DNA of 64,000 nucleotides, from NCBI RefSeq assembly GCF_017888565.1, contig NZ_JAGHFX010000043.1:62001-126000 (forward strand). Direction: 5' to 3'. The notes beneath the pieces were generated by a model, which saw only the letters and a list, made by a program, of their open reading frames with translations, was not told the origin of the DNA and searched no databases. Positions 26,033-36,161 of this stretch are shown here, piece after piece; within the stretch, counting starts at the first letter, position 1; every line of letters begins with the position of its first letter. The position numbers and the translations under genes are program-made. The DNA comes from Clostridium sp. Lineage in GTDB: Bacteria; Bacillota; Clostridia; Clostridiales; Clostridiaceae.

Positions 26033-29000
26033 ATGCCATTAAATAAAGATATTAAAAAAGTTTTAGTAATAGGATCAGGACCAATAGTTATAGGACAAGC
26101 AGCTGAATTTGATTATTCAGGAACTCAAGCATGCCAAGCTTTAAAAGAAGAAGGAATAGAAGTAGTTTTAGTTAATTCAAATCCAGCAACTATTATGACT
26201 GACTCAGAAGTTGCTGATAAGATATATATAGAGCCATTAACAGTTGAGTTTTTAGAAAAAGTTATAGAGAAGGAAAGACCTGATAGTTTACTTACAGGAA
26301 TGGGTGGGCAAACAGGACTTAACCTTGCTGTAGATTTATATGAAGCAGGAATTTTAGATAAATATAATGTAAAGGTAATTGGTACATCTATTCAATCTAT
26401 TAAAGAGGGTGAAGATAGAGAGCTTTTCAGAAATATGATGAATAGAATTAATGAACCAGTTATACAAAGTGAAATTATAACTGATATGGAAGCTGGGGTT
26501 ACTTATGCTACTAATATTGGATATCCAGTAATAGTTAGACCTGCTTACACATTAGGGGGAACTGGTGGCGGAATTGCTGAAAATGAAGCAGAGCTTAGAG
26601 AAATATTAGCCTCAGGATTACAACTAAGTACAATTGGTCAAGTTCTTTTAGAAAAGTCAGTTAAGGGTTGGAAGGAAATAGAGTACGAAGTGATGAGAGA
26701 CTCTTATGGAAACTGCATAACTGTATGTAACATGGAAAATATAGATCCAGTTGGGATTCATACAGGAGATAGTATAGTTGTTGCACCATCTCAAACTTTA
26801 TCTGATAAAGAATATCAAATGCTTAGAACTTCAGCAATAAATATTATAAATGCTGTAGGAATAGAAGGAGGATGTAATGTACAATTTGCATTAAATCCAA
26901 ATTCATTTGAGTATGCGGTAATAGAAATCAACCCAAGGGTTTCAAGGTCATCTGCTTTAGCATCTAAGGCAACAGGATATCCAATAGCTAAGCTTGCAGC
27001 AAAGATAGCATTAGGATATGGATTAGATGAAATTAAAAATGCAGTAACTCAAAAAACTTATGCTTGCTTTGAGCCAACATTAGATTATGTTGTAGTTAAG
27101 ATTCCAAAGTGGCCATTTGATAAGTTTTATGCAGCAGATAGAGCTTTAGGAACAAAGATGATGGCAACTGGAGAAATAATGGCAATAGGTGCTAATTTAG
27201 AAGCAGCACTTTTAAAGGGAATAAGAAGCTTAGAAATAGGAAAATATTCTTTAGATCATCCTAAATTTAAAGAATTAAGTATCCAAGAATTAAAGTCAAT
27301 AGTAGTTAAACCTGATGATGAAAGATTATTTGCTTTAGCTGAAATGATAAGAAGAGATTATAGAATAGAAAGTATCGCTAAGATAACTGGAATAGATATA
27401 TTCTTCTTAGAAAAATTCAAGTGGATAGTTGAAGAAGAAACTAGATTAAAATTAAGCAAGATAGAAGATTTAGATAAAGAATGGTTATTAAACTTAAAGA
27501 AAAAGGGATTCTCAGACAAGGCTATAGCAGATATGCTTAAAGTTAGTCCAGAGGATGTATATAAGTTAAGAATGATATGGAATATCAAGCCTGCATATAA
27601 GATGGTTGATACTTGTGGAGGAGAATTTGAAGCCTTATCACCATATTACTACTCAACTTATGAACAATATGATGAAGTAGAAGTATCAGATAAAAAGAAA
27701 GTAATAGTTATAGGTTCAGGTCCAATAAGAATAGGTCAAGGAATAGAATTTGATTATGCTTCAGTACACTGTGTAAAATCATTAAAGAAAATGGGTATTG
27801 AAACTATAATAGTAAATAATAATCCAGAAACAGTAAGTACAGATTTTAATATATCAGATAAACTTTACTTTGAGCCATTAACAGAAGAAGATGTATTAAA
27901 TATAATTGAAAAGGAAAATCCAGATGGAGTTATACTACAATTTGGTGGTCAGACAGCTATTAAGCTTGCTAACTTCTTAAAGGAAAAGGGAATTAAGACT
28001 TTAGGAACAACAGCTGATCAAATAGATATGGCTGAAGATAGAGAAAAGTTTGATGATCTATTAGAAAGATTAGGAATAGATAGACCAAAGGGTAAAGGCG
28101 TTTGGAATATGGAAGAAGGCTTAGAAGAAGCTAGAAGATTAGGGTTCCCAGTATTAGTAAGACCTTCATATGTTCTAGGTGGACAAGGGATGGAAATTAC
28201 ACATGATGAAGAGGAATTAAAGTATTATTTAAAAAATACATTTGCGAAGGATAAGAAAAACCCTATACTAGTAGATAAGTATTTAATGGGTAGAGAAATA
28301 GAAGTAGATGCAATATCAGATGGAGAAGAAATATTAATTCCAGGAGTAATGGAGCATTTAGAAAGAGCTGGAGTTCACTCTGGAGATTCGGTAACTATGT
28401 ATCCAAGTCAAAATATAACTTCTGATATAAAGGCTAAAGTTTTAGATTATACTAAAAAATTAGCAGTAGCAATTGGAATTAAGGGAATGATAAATATTCA
28501 GTTCATAGAATTTCAAGGAGAACTTTATATTATAGAAGTTAACCCTAGAGCATCAAGAACTGTGCCATATATAAGTAAGGTAAGTAAAGTTCCAATAGTA
28601 GACTTAGCTACTAAAGTAATGCTTGGACACAAATTAAAAGATTTAGGATATGGAGTAGATATATACAAAGAACCAGAATTGGTATCTGTAAAAGTACCTG
28701 TATTCTCAACACAAAAATTACCTAAGGTTGAAGTATCATTAGGACCAGAAATGAAATCAACAGGAGAAGTTTTAGGTGTAGGAAGAAATATAGAGGAAGC
28801 TTTATATAAAGGATTTGTAGCAGGCGGTATGTATCCTTCAAATAAAAAAGGAAGGATATTAGCAACTATAAATAATCATGATAAAAAGGAGTTCCTTCCT
28901 ATAGCTAAAATGTTAGCTGAAGTAGGATATAAATTTGTTGCAACAGAAGGTACAGCAAATCTTTTAAAAGAAGCTGATATTGAAGTTGAAGTAGTAAGAA

Positions 29001-29239
29001 AGTTACACGAAGATGTACCTAATATATTAGATATAGTAAAAAATAAAGAAGTAGACTTAGTAGTTAATACTCCAACTAAGGGTAATGATTCTAAGAGGGA
29101 TGGATTTATTATAAGAAGAGCTGCTGTAGAAAGAAATATAGGTGTTATAACAGCTTTAGACACATTAAGAGCGATAGCTGAAGTTAAAGTTTTTGAAATA
29201 GAGAATAGGAATCTAGAGGTTTTTAATATAGCAGAATAA
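26033..29239 (+). CDS. carB: Carbamoyl-phosphate synthase large subunit
   Basis: Ammonia-dependent synthetase subunit, full length at 1068 residues. It holds two homologous ATP-grasp halves: [22 protein letters not shown] starts the first, and [20 protein letters not shown] at about residue 560 starts the second. A C-terminal MGS-like allosteric domain (about 935-1068, [11 protein letters not shown]) would bind effectors such as UMP or ornithine. It lies in an operon with carA. Nothing is missing or unusual. Confidence 0.98.
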   Translation: MPLNKDIKKVLVIGSGPIVIGQAAEFDYSGTQACQALKEEGIEVVLVNSNPATIMTDSEVADKIYIEPLTVEFLEKVIEKERPDSLLTGMGGQTGLNLAVDLYEAGILDKYNVKVIGTSIQSIKEGEDRELFRNMMNRINEPVIQSEIITDMEAGVTYATNIGYPVIVRPAYTLGGTGGGIAENEAELREILASGLQLSTIGQVLLEKSVKGWKEIEYEVMRDSYGNCITVCNMENIDPVGIHTGDSIVVAPSQTLSDKEYQMLRTSAINIINAVGIEGGCNVQFALNPNSFEYAVIEINPRVSRSSALASKATGYPIAKLAAKIALGYGLDEIKNAVTQKTYACFEPTLDYVVVKIPKWPFDKFYAADRALGTKMMATGEIMAIGANLEAALLKGIRSLEIGKYSLDHPKFKELSIQELKSIVVKPDDERLFALAEMIRRDYRIESIAKITGIDIFFLEKFKWIVEEETRLKLSKIEDLDKEWLLNLKKKGFSDKAIADMLKVSPEDVYKLRMIWNIKPAYKMVDTCGGEFEALSPYYYSTYEQYDEVEVSDKKKVIVIGSGPIRIGQGIEFDYASVHCVKSLKKMGIETIIVNNNPETVSTDFNISDKLYFEPLTEEDVLNIIEKENPDGVILQFGGQTAIKLANFLKEKGIKTLGTTADQIDMAEDREKFDDLLERLGIDRPKGKGVWNMEEGLEEARRLGFPVLVRPSYVLGGQGMEITHDEEELKYYLKNTFAKDKKNPILVDKYLMGREIEVDAISDGEEILIPGVMEHLERAGVHSGDSVTMYPSQNITSDIKAKVLDYTKKLAVAIGIKGMINIQFIEFQGELYIIEVNPRASRTVPYISKVSKVPIVDLATKVMLGHKLKDLGYGVDIYKEPELVSVKVPVFSTQKLPKVEVSLGPEMKSTGEVLGVGRNIEEALYKGFVAGGMYPSNKKGRILATINNHDKKEFLPIAKMLAEVGYKFVATEGTANLLKEADIEVEVVRKLHEDVPNILDIVKNKEVDLVVNTPTKGNDSKRDGFIIRRAAVERNIGVITALDTLRAIAEVKVFEIENRNLEVFNIAE

Positions 29240-29250
29240 TAATTAATAAG

Positions 29251-29287
29251 TGGAGATTTTTATGGGAGTTGATCTATAAAATCTCCA
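29251..29287 (+). terminator. Intrinsic terminator of carAB
   Basis: 12-bp stem (from 29251 and ending 29287) with one bulge, followed by T-rich DNA. Confidence 0.75.
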
Positions 29288-29596
29288 TTTATTTTTACTT
29301 GTAGAAAGTGTGAAAATTTAGAGGGTTAGAGGCGGTGTTATACAAAGTATCTAGTGCTTTGGAGCTGAAAATAAGCTTGTTTTATAATTTATATAGGTTT
29401 AATTATTTATATAAAAAAAGTAATTGTATATGGTTATATTCTAATATGGGGCAACATAATATATAAAGAATGTATGGTTACATAATAAAAATACCTTATA
29501 TCATAGAAATGTTTATATAAATTTTGACAATAAATAATATATTTCTACAATAAAAAAGTATTTTTATAATTATTATGTAAAAATTATATACAAGTA
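29288..29596. other. Intergenic; contains an unexplained slightly GC-richer stretch
   Basis: About 310 bases. The stretch 29320-29390 (GAGGGTTAGAGGCGGTG at its left end) is less AT-rich than its surroundings and has no ORF or clear hairpin. It may be a relic; I cannot name it. Confidence 0.3.
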
Positions 29597-29625
29597 TTGA
29601 CATAAAACGTATGTTCGTATAATAT
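29597..29625 (+). promoter_or_regulatory. Strong promoter with overlapping operator-like palindrome
   Basis: TTGACA (29597-29602) with TATAAT (29618) or TAATAT (29620, 17-base spacer). Between the boxes AAACGTATGTTC (29605-29616) resembles the Gram-positive LexA box (GAAC-RNRY-GTTC, one half-site mismatch). The decamer ATGTTCGTAT (29611-29620) is identical to one upstream of the purine permease (19190-19199). Repressor control of the next gene is likely; which repressor is open. Confidence 0.55.
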
Positions 29626-29658
29626 AGATGTAGAACTTATGTTTGGTTGGAGGGTAAT

Positions 29659-29949
29659 ATGAATAATGATATTTTTGTAAAGTTAAATTATAAAACAATA
29701 GGTGAATTTAAAAGCTTAATAATAGATAGACAGCATATAGATAATGAAAAAGAAAAATATTTAATGTGTACAGGTAAATATGACAAAAATGGATGGACTT
29801 TTATATTTAAGGCCAATAGTATGAAGGAAGCGGAAGATTTTATAAATAATAATTCATTAAGTAGAAAAAAGAACGTTATAAAAAATGTTTTAGATAATAA
29901 TATATCCTTTATGGACAATGAAAAAATTCATATTCCTGCATGGATATAA
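29659..29949 (+). CDS. Small hypothetical protein under a strong, probably repressed promoter
   Basis: 96 residues starting from ATG at 29659, chosen because GGAGG lies 5 bases upstream; a TTG further up has no ribosome site. It has an alpha/beta pattern with KYLMCTGKYDKNGWTFIFKANSMKEAEDFINNN in the middle and no membrane helix or signal peptide. I do not recognise the family. It is a single gene with its own near-consensus promoter containing an operator-like site, so it may belong to the SOS or the purine regulon. Confidence 0.7.
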   Translation: MNNDIFVKLNYKTIGEFKSLIIDRQHIDNEKEKYLMCTGKYDKNGWTFIFKANSMKEAEDFINNNSLSRKKNVIKNVLDNNISFMDNEKIHIPAWI

Positions 29950-30058
29950 AAATATCAGTTTATATAAAAAGTTAGGCAGAGGGATAATCATAGAGATGAA
30001 AAATTTCTCTACCTTGTATTGAATTTAAAATTGCATATTGACTTGTTAATAAAATAAA

Positions 30059-30077
30059 AAGCTAAGCTTATTAGCTT
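30059..30077. terminator. Terminator between the small gene and glnA
   Basis: 7-bp stem AAGCTAA with TTAGCTT, 5-base loop, flanked by A-run and T-run; suits both converging genes. Confidence 0.65.
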
Positions 30078-30105
30078 AACTTTTTAATAATGTTTCTATA
30101 TAAAT

Positions 30106-32001
30106 TTATATATCTAATAAATTCTTTGTATAGTTAGTATAAAGATTTCTTAATTCACTCATTTTATTTTCTAATTCAAGTGATAGATCAGATGCTAGAG
30201 CATAATTTTTATTAGATAAAGCTAACTTTATACGAGTGAATAAGCTTTTGGTTGTATAAGTATCTTTCATTATATAATGTCTTAAATTATCTATAGTCAT
30301 CCAATTTGATATATCTAAATCTAATGCATTCTCAGAGTGAAGCTTTTTAAATGACCTAACTTCAGCAGCGTGATTTAGTATAACTCTATGAACAATATCA
30401 GTAGTCCATCTTTGAATTGTAGCAAGTTTAAAGCTATTTATTAATTTATCACTAAATACATCATTTCTTTTTAATATATTTAATTTATTTGAATACGTAT
30501 CTAATTGAATTAAGTTTTCATATACAGTAGCAGGTGCTTTACCAAAGTATTCATTTCTTTCTTTCTCTGTGTAGAATTCAAATACGTCTTCTTCACTTCT
30601 ATAAGCTCTAGGTCTTTCTAAATAATGAGCATCCTCACCAGGTTTCTTTGATAACTCTGCCAAAAGCTCTTCTTCAGTTTTATCATTTTCAAGGGCATAG
30701 ATTATTCCATCAAGCATTGACATATATGAAACAGAAAGAGCGAGATAGATATTTGTATGAGGATTAGGTGATCTAAGCTCGAATCTTGTTGCTAATGGAT
30801 TGGTTAAATCTCTTATTAATCCTATTAATATAGTTCTATTTCTTGATGGATTATCAGGAGATACTCCAAGTGATGTAACTATACATATAGGTGCTTCAAA
30901 GCCAGGTTTTAACCTTTTAAACGCACCACTAGTTGAAGATATAAATGGATTCATAATCTCATAGTTTTTTAATACTCCCATTATAGCTCCATATCCTATG
31001 CAGCTTAGGAAATCTTCTTTAGTTGCATGGAATAGGTTTATTCTCTTTCCATCTTTTAATTTTAAACTAACACCTAGGTGGATATGCATTCCAGAACCAG
31101 CAACATCATCTATTGGTTTTGCCTTAAATGTAACATCCAAGCCGTGTCTTCTGAATGTTTCTTGAGTTAATATTTTTACGAAGATTTCATTGTCAGCAGC
31201 TTGAATAGCATCAGAATATTTCCAGTCAATTTCAAGTTGCTCCATTATATGATTGAATTCTCCATTAGTATCAAGCTTTGACTTTACTCCACCAACTTCT
31301 TTATGTCCCATTTCAGGTTCGAATCCATATGATTCCATAAGAAGTAAAGTTTCTTCTAATGCAGTCCTAACAGCACCTTTAGTTCTTGTCCAATATTGTT
31401 CTTGTAATACTTCAGATGTAGACAATTCTTCTATATGAGCTTGTTCATTTGGAGTTTTAACCCAAAATTCTAGCTCAGAAGCTGAAGTTATTACAATTTC
31501 ATCTATATCATCATATTCAATTCCAAATGGGTTTAAAGTTTTAGGTTTATTTTTAAAGATATCTAAAAGAGTTGATTTAAATGTATTTATTGCTGAAGTA
31601 AGAATATTTCTTGAACATACTGATTTATTATTATGAATTAGGAATGAAGGGATTCTAAGAGTACCAATAGGCTTGCTAGTAAATGGATCAATATGATCAT
31701 AATTATAGTCAACAAACCAATTAGCATTAAGATCTGCAATCATATCAACTTTTGCGTCATTTAATGTTGCAATCCCAGGAAGTACAACTGAAGAACCATC
31801 TGTTTGAATAGCAACTCCATTTAAAAATGAGTCAATATCATCTAAAAATAATCTTGATGGAATTTTTTCGTCAGTATCATTACCTGATAAATCTATTCCA
31901 ACAATAGATACAAATTTTATTTCAGGATGGTCTTTAAAGATTCTAAATAAGTCTTCTTTATTATGTTTTGATTTTGGTATTGTAAAAATTAAATCTTTCA
32001 T
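30106..32001 (-). CDS. glnA: Glutamine synthetase, large clostridial form
   Basis: Cytosolic ATP-dependent synthesis of glutamine from glutamate and ammonia. The 631 residues exceed the 440-470 of standard GSI by a C-terminal extension of about 180 residues, as in other clostridial enzymes. Catalytic-domain marks are ASELEFWV (metal ligand), AGSGMHIHLGV, SGAFKRLKPGFEAP and TRFELRSPNPHTNIYLAL. ATG at 32001 is chosen because AAGGAAG lies 5 bases upstream; a TTG at 32028 would lie in the leader hairpin. A near-perfect promoter and a structured 5' leader precede it, suggesting control at translation. Confidence 0.9.
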   Translation of the reverse strand: MKDLIFTIPKSKHNKEDLFRIFKDHPEIKFVSIVGIDLSGNDTDEKIPSRLFLDDIDSFLNGVAIQTDGSSVVLPGIATLNDAKVDMIADLNANWFVDYNYDHIDPFTSKPIGTLRIPSFLIHNNKSVCSRNILTSAINTFKSTLLDIFKNKPKTLNPFGIEYDDIDEIVITSASELEFWVKTPNEQAHIEELSTSEVLQEQYWTRTKGAVRTALEETLLLMESYGFEPEMGHKEVGGVKSKLDTNGEFNHIMEQLEIDWKYSDAIQAADNEIFVKILTQETFRRHGLDVTFKAKPIDDVAGSGMHIHLGVSLKLKDGKRINLFHATKEDFLSCIGYGAIMGVLKNYEIMNPFISSTSGAFKRLKPGFEAPICIVTSLGVSPDNPSRNRTILIGLIRDLTNPLATRFELRSPNPHTNIYLALSVSYMSMLDGIIYALENDKTEEELLAELSKKPGEDAHYLERPRAYRSEEDVFEFYTEKERNEYFGKAPATVYENLIQLDTYSNKLNILKRNDVFSDKLINSFKLATIQRWTTDIVHRVILNHAAEVRSFKKLHSENALDLDISNWMTIDNLRHYIMKDTYTTKSLFTRIKLALSNKNYALASDLSLELENKMSELRNLYTNYTKNLLDI

Positions 32002-32092
32002 AAAATCTTCCTTGCCGAAATATAACAAGGAAAAGTCACTTCCTTTCTGCTTTAAATCGAATATTTAACTGGTCTAGACGTCATAATATTCG
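32002..32092 (-). promoter_or_regulatory. Candidate cis-regulatory RNA switch in the glnA leader
   Basis: Read on the minus strand, three stems stand out: an 8-bp stem (32085-32092 with 32058-32065) enclosing 19 bases; hairpin A (32040-32045 with 32027-32032); and hairpin B (32026-32032 with 32008-32014). Hairpin B buries the AAGGAAG ribosome site. A and B use the same bases 32027-32032 and exclude each other. This is the geometry of a translational on/off switch. It matches no riboswitch class I can name. Confidence 0.5.
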
Positions 32093-32115
32093 TAAAATCT
32101 TTAATTTATAAAGCA

Positions 32116-32144
32116 ATTCTATTATATACATGGTATGATGTCAA
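32116..32144 (-). promoter_or_regulatory. SigA-type promoter of glnA
   Basis: On the minus strand TTGACA (32144-32139), exactly 17 bases, TAGAAT (32121-32116). It predicts a 5' leader of about 105 bases. Confidence 0.85.
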
Positions 32145-32215
32145 TAATTAATTTAACAAAATAATGTAAAAATAATATTAGATGTATGAAAGATTTTTAA
32201 ATTCTTAAATAAAAA

Positions 32216-32266
32216 TATGTAGGCTTGTGTTAATTTCAAGTGAAGCTATAAAAATAAGCCTACATA
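32216..32266 (-). terminator. Terminator of the MutS-like gene
   Basis: 11-bp stem (32216-32226 with 32256-32266) around a partly paired 29-base loop. The T-run lies on the minus-strand side. Confidence 0.7.
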
Positions 32267-32275
32267 CTTATGTTC

Positions 32276-34027
32276 TTATTTAGTAGAAATATCTTTAATT
32301 GAATTATTTATTATTTCATTAGGATAGCCTAAATAGGATAATAGTTTTATGGCATTTCCTGTATTACAGATGCCTTCTTTTAATTTAAAATCAAAAATTA
32401 AACCTTTGGTTTCATCAACATCTTCACAAAAATAATATTTTAAATATTTATCATTACAAGTTTCAGCTAATTCTAAATCATGTGTCGCAACAATTGAAAG
32501 TGCATTTCTATTCATAATATATTTTAAAATCTGCTTAGAGGTAGCGATTCTTTCAATTGGGTTTGTTCCCTTAAAGATTTCATCAATTATGCAAAACGCT
32601 GGTACTTCTTCTTCTAATGAATTTAAAATCCTAAGAACAGCATTACATTCTTCTAAATAATAGCTAGTACCAGATAAAACGTCATCTGAAATACTAAGAG
32701 AAGAGATAACCCTAAAGAAGGAGGAAGTATACTCATCACATAAACATGTATAAATAGATTGAGCTAATAGTATATTTAAAGCTAGAGTTCTCATAAATGT
32801 AGATTTACCAGACATATTTGAGCCTGTCAAAATAACTCCTTTATTATTTAAATGTATACTGTTAGGAATACCATCTTCTAATAATGGATGATAGGCATTT
32901 TCTATTTTGAATAAATTATTTTTATTATCAGTAAAGTTAGGCAAGCTATAATTTTTTAATTTAGTTCTATAAGAAGATACAGAAATATAAGCTTCTATTT
33001 TACCAACTAATGCATAGAGTTCAATTAACTCTTGTCTATTTTTTTTTATAATATTGATTATAGAGTAGTAAGATCGTATTCTAGTTAGAAATAAAGCATT
33101 TATTGTTTCTATAAATATATCTAGAGCTCCTTGAGAATAAATAAATAATGTTTTTTTATCTATTTTAGAAAATAGATTTACTCTTTCTTTTATTTTGTTT
33201 ATTTCATTTTTTAAAGTAGGATCGTCAATTTTAGATAGTTCCTTAGAAGCTCTAATAAAGTCGCCTAAATATTGAAGTGAAGTAAGTTCGTATTCTATTT
33301 CAGATGCTGTTCGTAGGGAAATGAACATATATATGGCAAAAATTCCTATAAAGGTTTGAATGTTATCAGAGCCATCAATAATAAACCAAACCAATACTAC
33401 AACCGAGCTTAAAGCTATTAAATTATATGATAATACCTTTAATTTATTTACAACTGTTTCTGTATTAAATAAATTAAATATCTCACCTTTTCTTTGTTTT
33501 CCTAAGTTAGAAAATATCTGTTGGACTGTGCCTCTTAGATTTTCATCATCTTTAAATTTTTCTATGATTTTATTTCTTTCTATCAATTCAGTACTAGTAG
33601 TTTTGGGTGTTCTTAAAATGTAATACAGCATTTGCTCCCCTGGAGTTGATGAACAATTGCTTATCTTTTTAAAAACCTCGTCAATATTTAGATCATGAGC
33701 AGTTTGGTCATCTATATCATGAAAGGTATTTTCATTTATATATTTAGGACCATATTCATAATAAAATTTATGTATTTTATCAAAGTCAAACTTGGAGTCA
33801 TATCCATTGGGCCAAGATGAGATTAAGAAAAGTATTTCATTAAACTTTCTTGATTTATCAAAAAGATTGGAAGCGGTAACAATAAATATAATAAAGAGAA
33901 AAATTCCTATTTGATATATTCTACCTCCTAATTCTGGTCCTAATTTAAATGTATAATAAATAGTAGCTATAGATAAAGCTACAAAGATATATGTAAGACA
34001 CTTATAAATTAATAATTTTCTTTTCAA
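32276..34027 (-). CDS. MutS-like ATPase with N-terminal membrane helices
   Basis: 583 residues. Two hydrophobic helices open the protein (about 10-50) and another pair lies at about 195-235. A helical lever/clamp-like middle follows, then a MutS domain V ATPase: Walker A GSNMSGKSTFMR, SLSISDDVLSGTSYY as signature, Walker B AFCIIDEIFKGTNPIERI and ATHDLELAE. It lacks the mismatch-recognition domains I-II of true MutS, so mismatch repair is unlikely. A membrane-linked role for the ATPase is an inference from the helices. Alone between two terminators. Confidence 0.82.
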   Translation of the reverse strand: MKRKLLIYKCLTYIFVALSIATIYYTFKLGPELGGRIYQIGIFLFIIFIVTASNLFDKSRKFNEILFLISSWPNGYDSKFDFDKIHKFYYEYGPKYINENTFHDIDDQTAHDLNIDEVFKKISNCSSTPGEQMLYYILRTPKTTSTELIERNKIIEKFKDDENLRGTVQQIFSNLGKQRKGEIFNLFNTETVVNKLKVLSYNLIALSSVVVLVWFIIDGSDNIQTFIGIFAIYMFISLRTASEIEYELTSLQYLGDFIRASKELSKIDDPTLKNEINKIKERVNLFSKIDKKTLFIYSQGALDIFIETINALFLTRIRSYYSIINIIKKNRQELIELYALVGKIEAYISVSSYRTKLKNYSLPNFTDNKNNLFKIENAYHPLLEDGIPNSIHLNNKGVILTGSNMSGKSTFMRTLALNILLAQSIYTCLCDEYTSSFFRVISSLSISDDVLSGTSYYLEECNAVLRILNSLEEEVPAFCIIDEIFKGTNPIERIATSKQILKYIMNRNALSIVATHDLELAETCNDKYLKYYFCEDVDETKGLIFDFKLKEGICNTGNAIKLLSYLGYPNEIINNSIKDISTK

Positions 34028-34207
34028 AAAACCACCTCTGTTAATTAATTGTATAATTTATTATAATATAACATTAATAGAAAAAATAGTATTTAGGGAT
34101 TGTAATTAAAAATTTATCGAAGTTAAATAACAATATAAATCTGTAGATTTATATTAAATAAAGGTATAAAATAAAATATAGAATTAAAGAAAATGGAGTG
34201 AGATTAG

Positions 34208-34981
34208 GTGGACAATAAGAATAGGCCAATAGGTTTTTTTGATTCAGGAGTAGGCGGATTAAGTGTAATGAAAGAAGCAATACAAGTAATGCCGAATGAG
34301 AACTATATATATTTTGGAGATTCTAAAAATGCACCTTATGGAGTAAAGAGCGTTGAAGAGGTTAGAGATTTGACATTTAAGGCTGTAGAATTCCTGTTAA
34401 ATAAAGGGGTTAAGGGTATAGCTATTGCTTGCAATACAGCAACTAGTGCAGCGGTTGCAGATCTTAGAAAAGTATATCCAGACTTACCTTTAGTAGGTAT
34501 AGAACCTGCATTAAAGCCAGCAGTTGAACTTAACAAAGATGGAAATATATTAATTATGGCAACATCAATGACACTCAAGGAAGAAAAATTTAACAGGTTG
34601 ATGAATAGATATAAGGATAGAGCATCAATAATTCCTGTACCATGTCCTGGGCTTGTAGAGTTTATTGAGTCTGGTAAGCTTGATGGGGAAGATGTTGAGG
34701 AATACTTGTCTGAAAAAATAAATACATATAATGATGATAAAATAGCTTCTATAGTTTTAGGATGTACACATTATCCATTTATAAAGGACGCTTTAATTAA
34801 AATTATAGGAAAGGATATTACTATAATAGATGGTGGACTAGGAACAGCTAAAGAGTTGAGGAGAAGGTTGAATGAGAAGAATTTATTAACTGAATCAAAG
34901 GAAAAGGGGACTGTTGATATAATTAACTCTTCGAATAAAAATGAAGTTATAGATTTGAGCTATAGATTGTTGAAAAAATAG
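34208..34981 (+). CDS. murI: Glutamate racemase
   Basis: Cofactor-independent racemase that makes D-glutamate for peptidoglycan. 257 residues. The N-terminus [28 protein letters not shown], the first catalytic Cys in [11 protein letters not shown] and the second in VLGCTHYPF are all present. The start is GTG (34208), with GGAG 9 bases upstream. Single gene followed by a perfect 12-bp terminator. Cell-wall precursor supply also serves spore cortex. Confidence 0.97.
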   Translation: MDNKNRPIGFFDSGVGGLSVMKEAIQVMPNENYIYFGDSKNAPYGVKSVEEVRDLTFKAVEFLLNKGVKGIAIACNTATSAAVADLRKVYPDLPLVGIEPALKPAVELNKDGNILIMATSMTLKEEKFNRLMNRYKDRASIIPVPCPGLVEFIESGKLDGEDVEEYLSEKINTYNDDKIASIVLGCTHYPFIKDALIKIIGKDITIIDGGLGTAKELRRRLNEKNLLTESKEKGTVDIINSSNKNEVIDLSYRLLKK

Positions 34982-35041
34982 AGGCAGTCTTTAAATGGCT
35001 TTAGTTGTAAATAAGAATATAGATTATTAAAAATAATAAAG

Positions 35042-35072
35042 TTAGACTTATAGTTTTATTCTATAAGTCTAA
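35042..35072. terminator. Intrinsic terminator after murI
   Basis: Perfect 12-bp stem (35042-35053 with 35061-35072), loop TTTTATT. Confidence 0.75.
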
Positions 35073-35176
35073 GAATATTTGTTAAAATGTTGACAAATAT
35101 TCTAAAAATTGATATATTATAGTAAAGGGAGTTTTCAGAAAATTTAATCAATTATAAAATGCTGGGGGTATGTTTT

Positions 35177-35446
35177 ATGGAAATTAAAATAAAAGATGTA
35201 TTGGGTGAAGATATAACTATAGAAGATGCAATTTTACTAAGAGAAATTATTAGAAATAGTATAAATATTGGAGTATCCCTTGATTTTGAAGGATTTGAAA
35301 GAATTCCAACTACTTTCTTAAATGTTTTACTTGGGGATTTAATAAATAAATTCGGAAGAAAGTTTATTTTTAAACAAATCAATGTGAAAAATTTATCAAA
35401 TTATACTGATTATTCTAGAGTAGTACTAGGAACTACTTTTCAATAA
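35177..35446 (+). CDS. STAS-like DUF4325 protein
   Basis: 89 residues from ATG at 35177. This start is chosen because GGGGGT lies upstream at normal distance; the ATG at 35159 is within the ribosome-site region. The pattern VSLDFEGFERIPTTFLNVLLGDL matches DUF4325, a STAS-like fold often found beside regulators or DNA-related genes. It is single here, with its own promoter region and terminator, so no partner is evident. Role unknown. Confidence 0.75.
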   Translation: MEIKIKDVLGEDITIEDAILLREIIRNSINIGVSLDFEGFERIPTTFLNVLLGDLINKFGRKFIFKQINVKNLSNYTDYSRVVLGTTFQ

Positions 35447-35474
35447 AGCATAGAGAAATCTATGCTTTTTTTAT
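35445..35474 (+). terminator. Intrinsic terminator
   Basis: Perfect 10-bp stem (35445-35454 with 35459-35468), GAAA tetraloop, T-run. Overlaps the stop codon. Confidence 0.9.
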
Positions 35475-35614
35475 TAAATAATATATAATTACCATAAGAA
35501 TAAAAAATATATAATTCCAACTTTAAATTATGGTGGATATATATTATAATTTTGAATTTATAGATTCAAATATGACAATAATAATAAAAGATTTAATTTG
35601 AAAGGAGATTTATT

Positions 35615-36139
35615 ATGCAAAATCCAATAGTAACTATAAATATGGAAGATGGAGGTGTTATAAAAGCTGAGTTATACCCAGAAATAGCACCAAATACAGT
35701 AAGAAATTTTATAGATTTAATAAATAGAGGTTTCTATGATGGTATTATATTTCATAGAGTAATACCAGGTTTTATGATTCAAGGGGGATGCCCAGAAGGA
35801 ACAGGTATAGGTGGACCTGGATATAGCATTAAAGGAGAGTTTTCTAGAAATGGGTTTAAAAATGATTTAAAACATTCAAGAGGAGTTCTTTCAATGGCAA
35901 GAACTATGATACCTGATTCTGCAGGAAGCCAATTCTTTATAATGGTTGCAGATTCTCCACATTTAGATGGGCAATATGCATCATTTGGAAAAGTTATTGA
36001 AGGAATGGAAGTTGCAGATAAGATAGTAAACTCAAAGAGAGATTATAGTGATAAGCCTTATGAGGATCAAAAGATATTAAAAATGACAGTAGATACTTTT
36101 GGTGAAAATTATGATGCACCAGAAATAATAGAAGATTAA
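35615..36139 (+). CDS. ppiB: Cyclophilin-type peptidyl-prolyl isomerase
   Basis: Cytosolic PPIase of 174 residues that catalyses cis-trans isomerisation at proline. Motifs are FHRVIPGFMIQGG, the active-site Arg/Phe region, GVLSMARTMIPDSAGSQFFIM and SPHLDGQYASFGKV. No signal peptide. GAAAGGAG precedes ATG. It is the first gene of a likely three-gene unit with the DUF3783 protein (22 bp on) and the XRE regulator. Confidence 0.95.
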   Translation: MQNPIVTINMEDGGVIKAELYPEIAPNTVRNFIDLINRGFYDGIIFHRVIPGFMIQGGCPEGTGIGGPGYSIKGEFSRNGFKNDLKHSRGVLSMARTMIPDSAGSQFFIMVADSPHLDGQYASFGKVIEGMEVADKIVNSKRDYSDKPYEDQKILKMTVDTFGENYDAPEIIED

Positions 36140-36161
36140 TAGAGAATTTAGGAGGGGTTAT

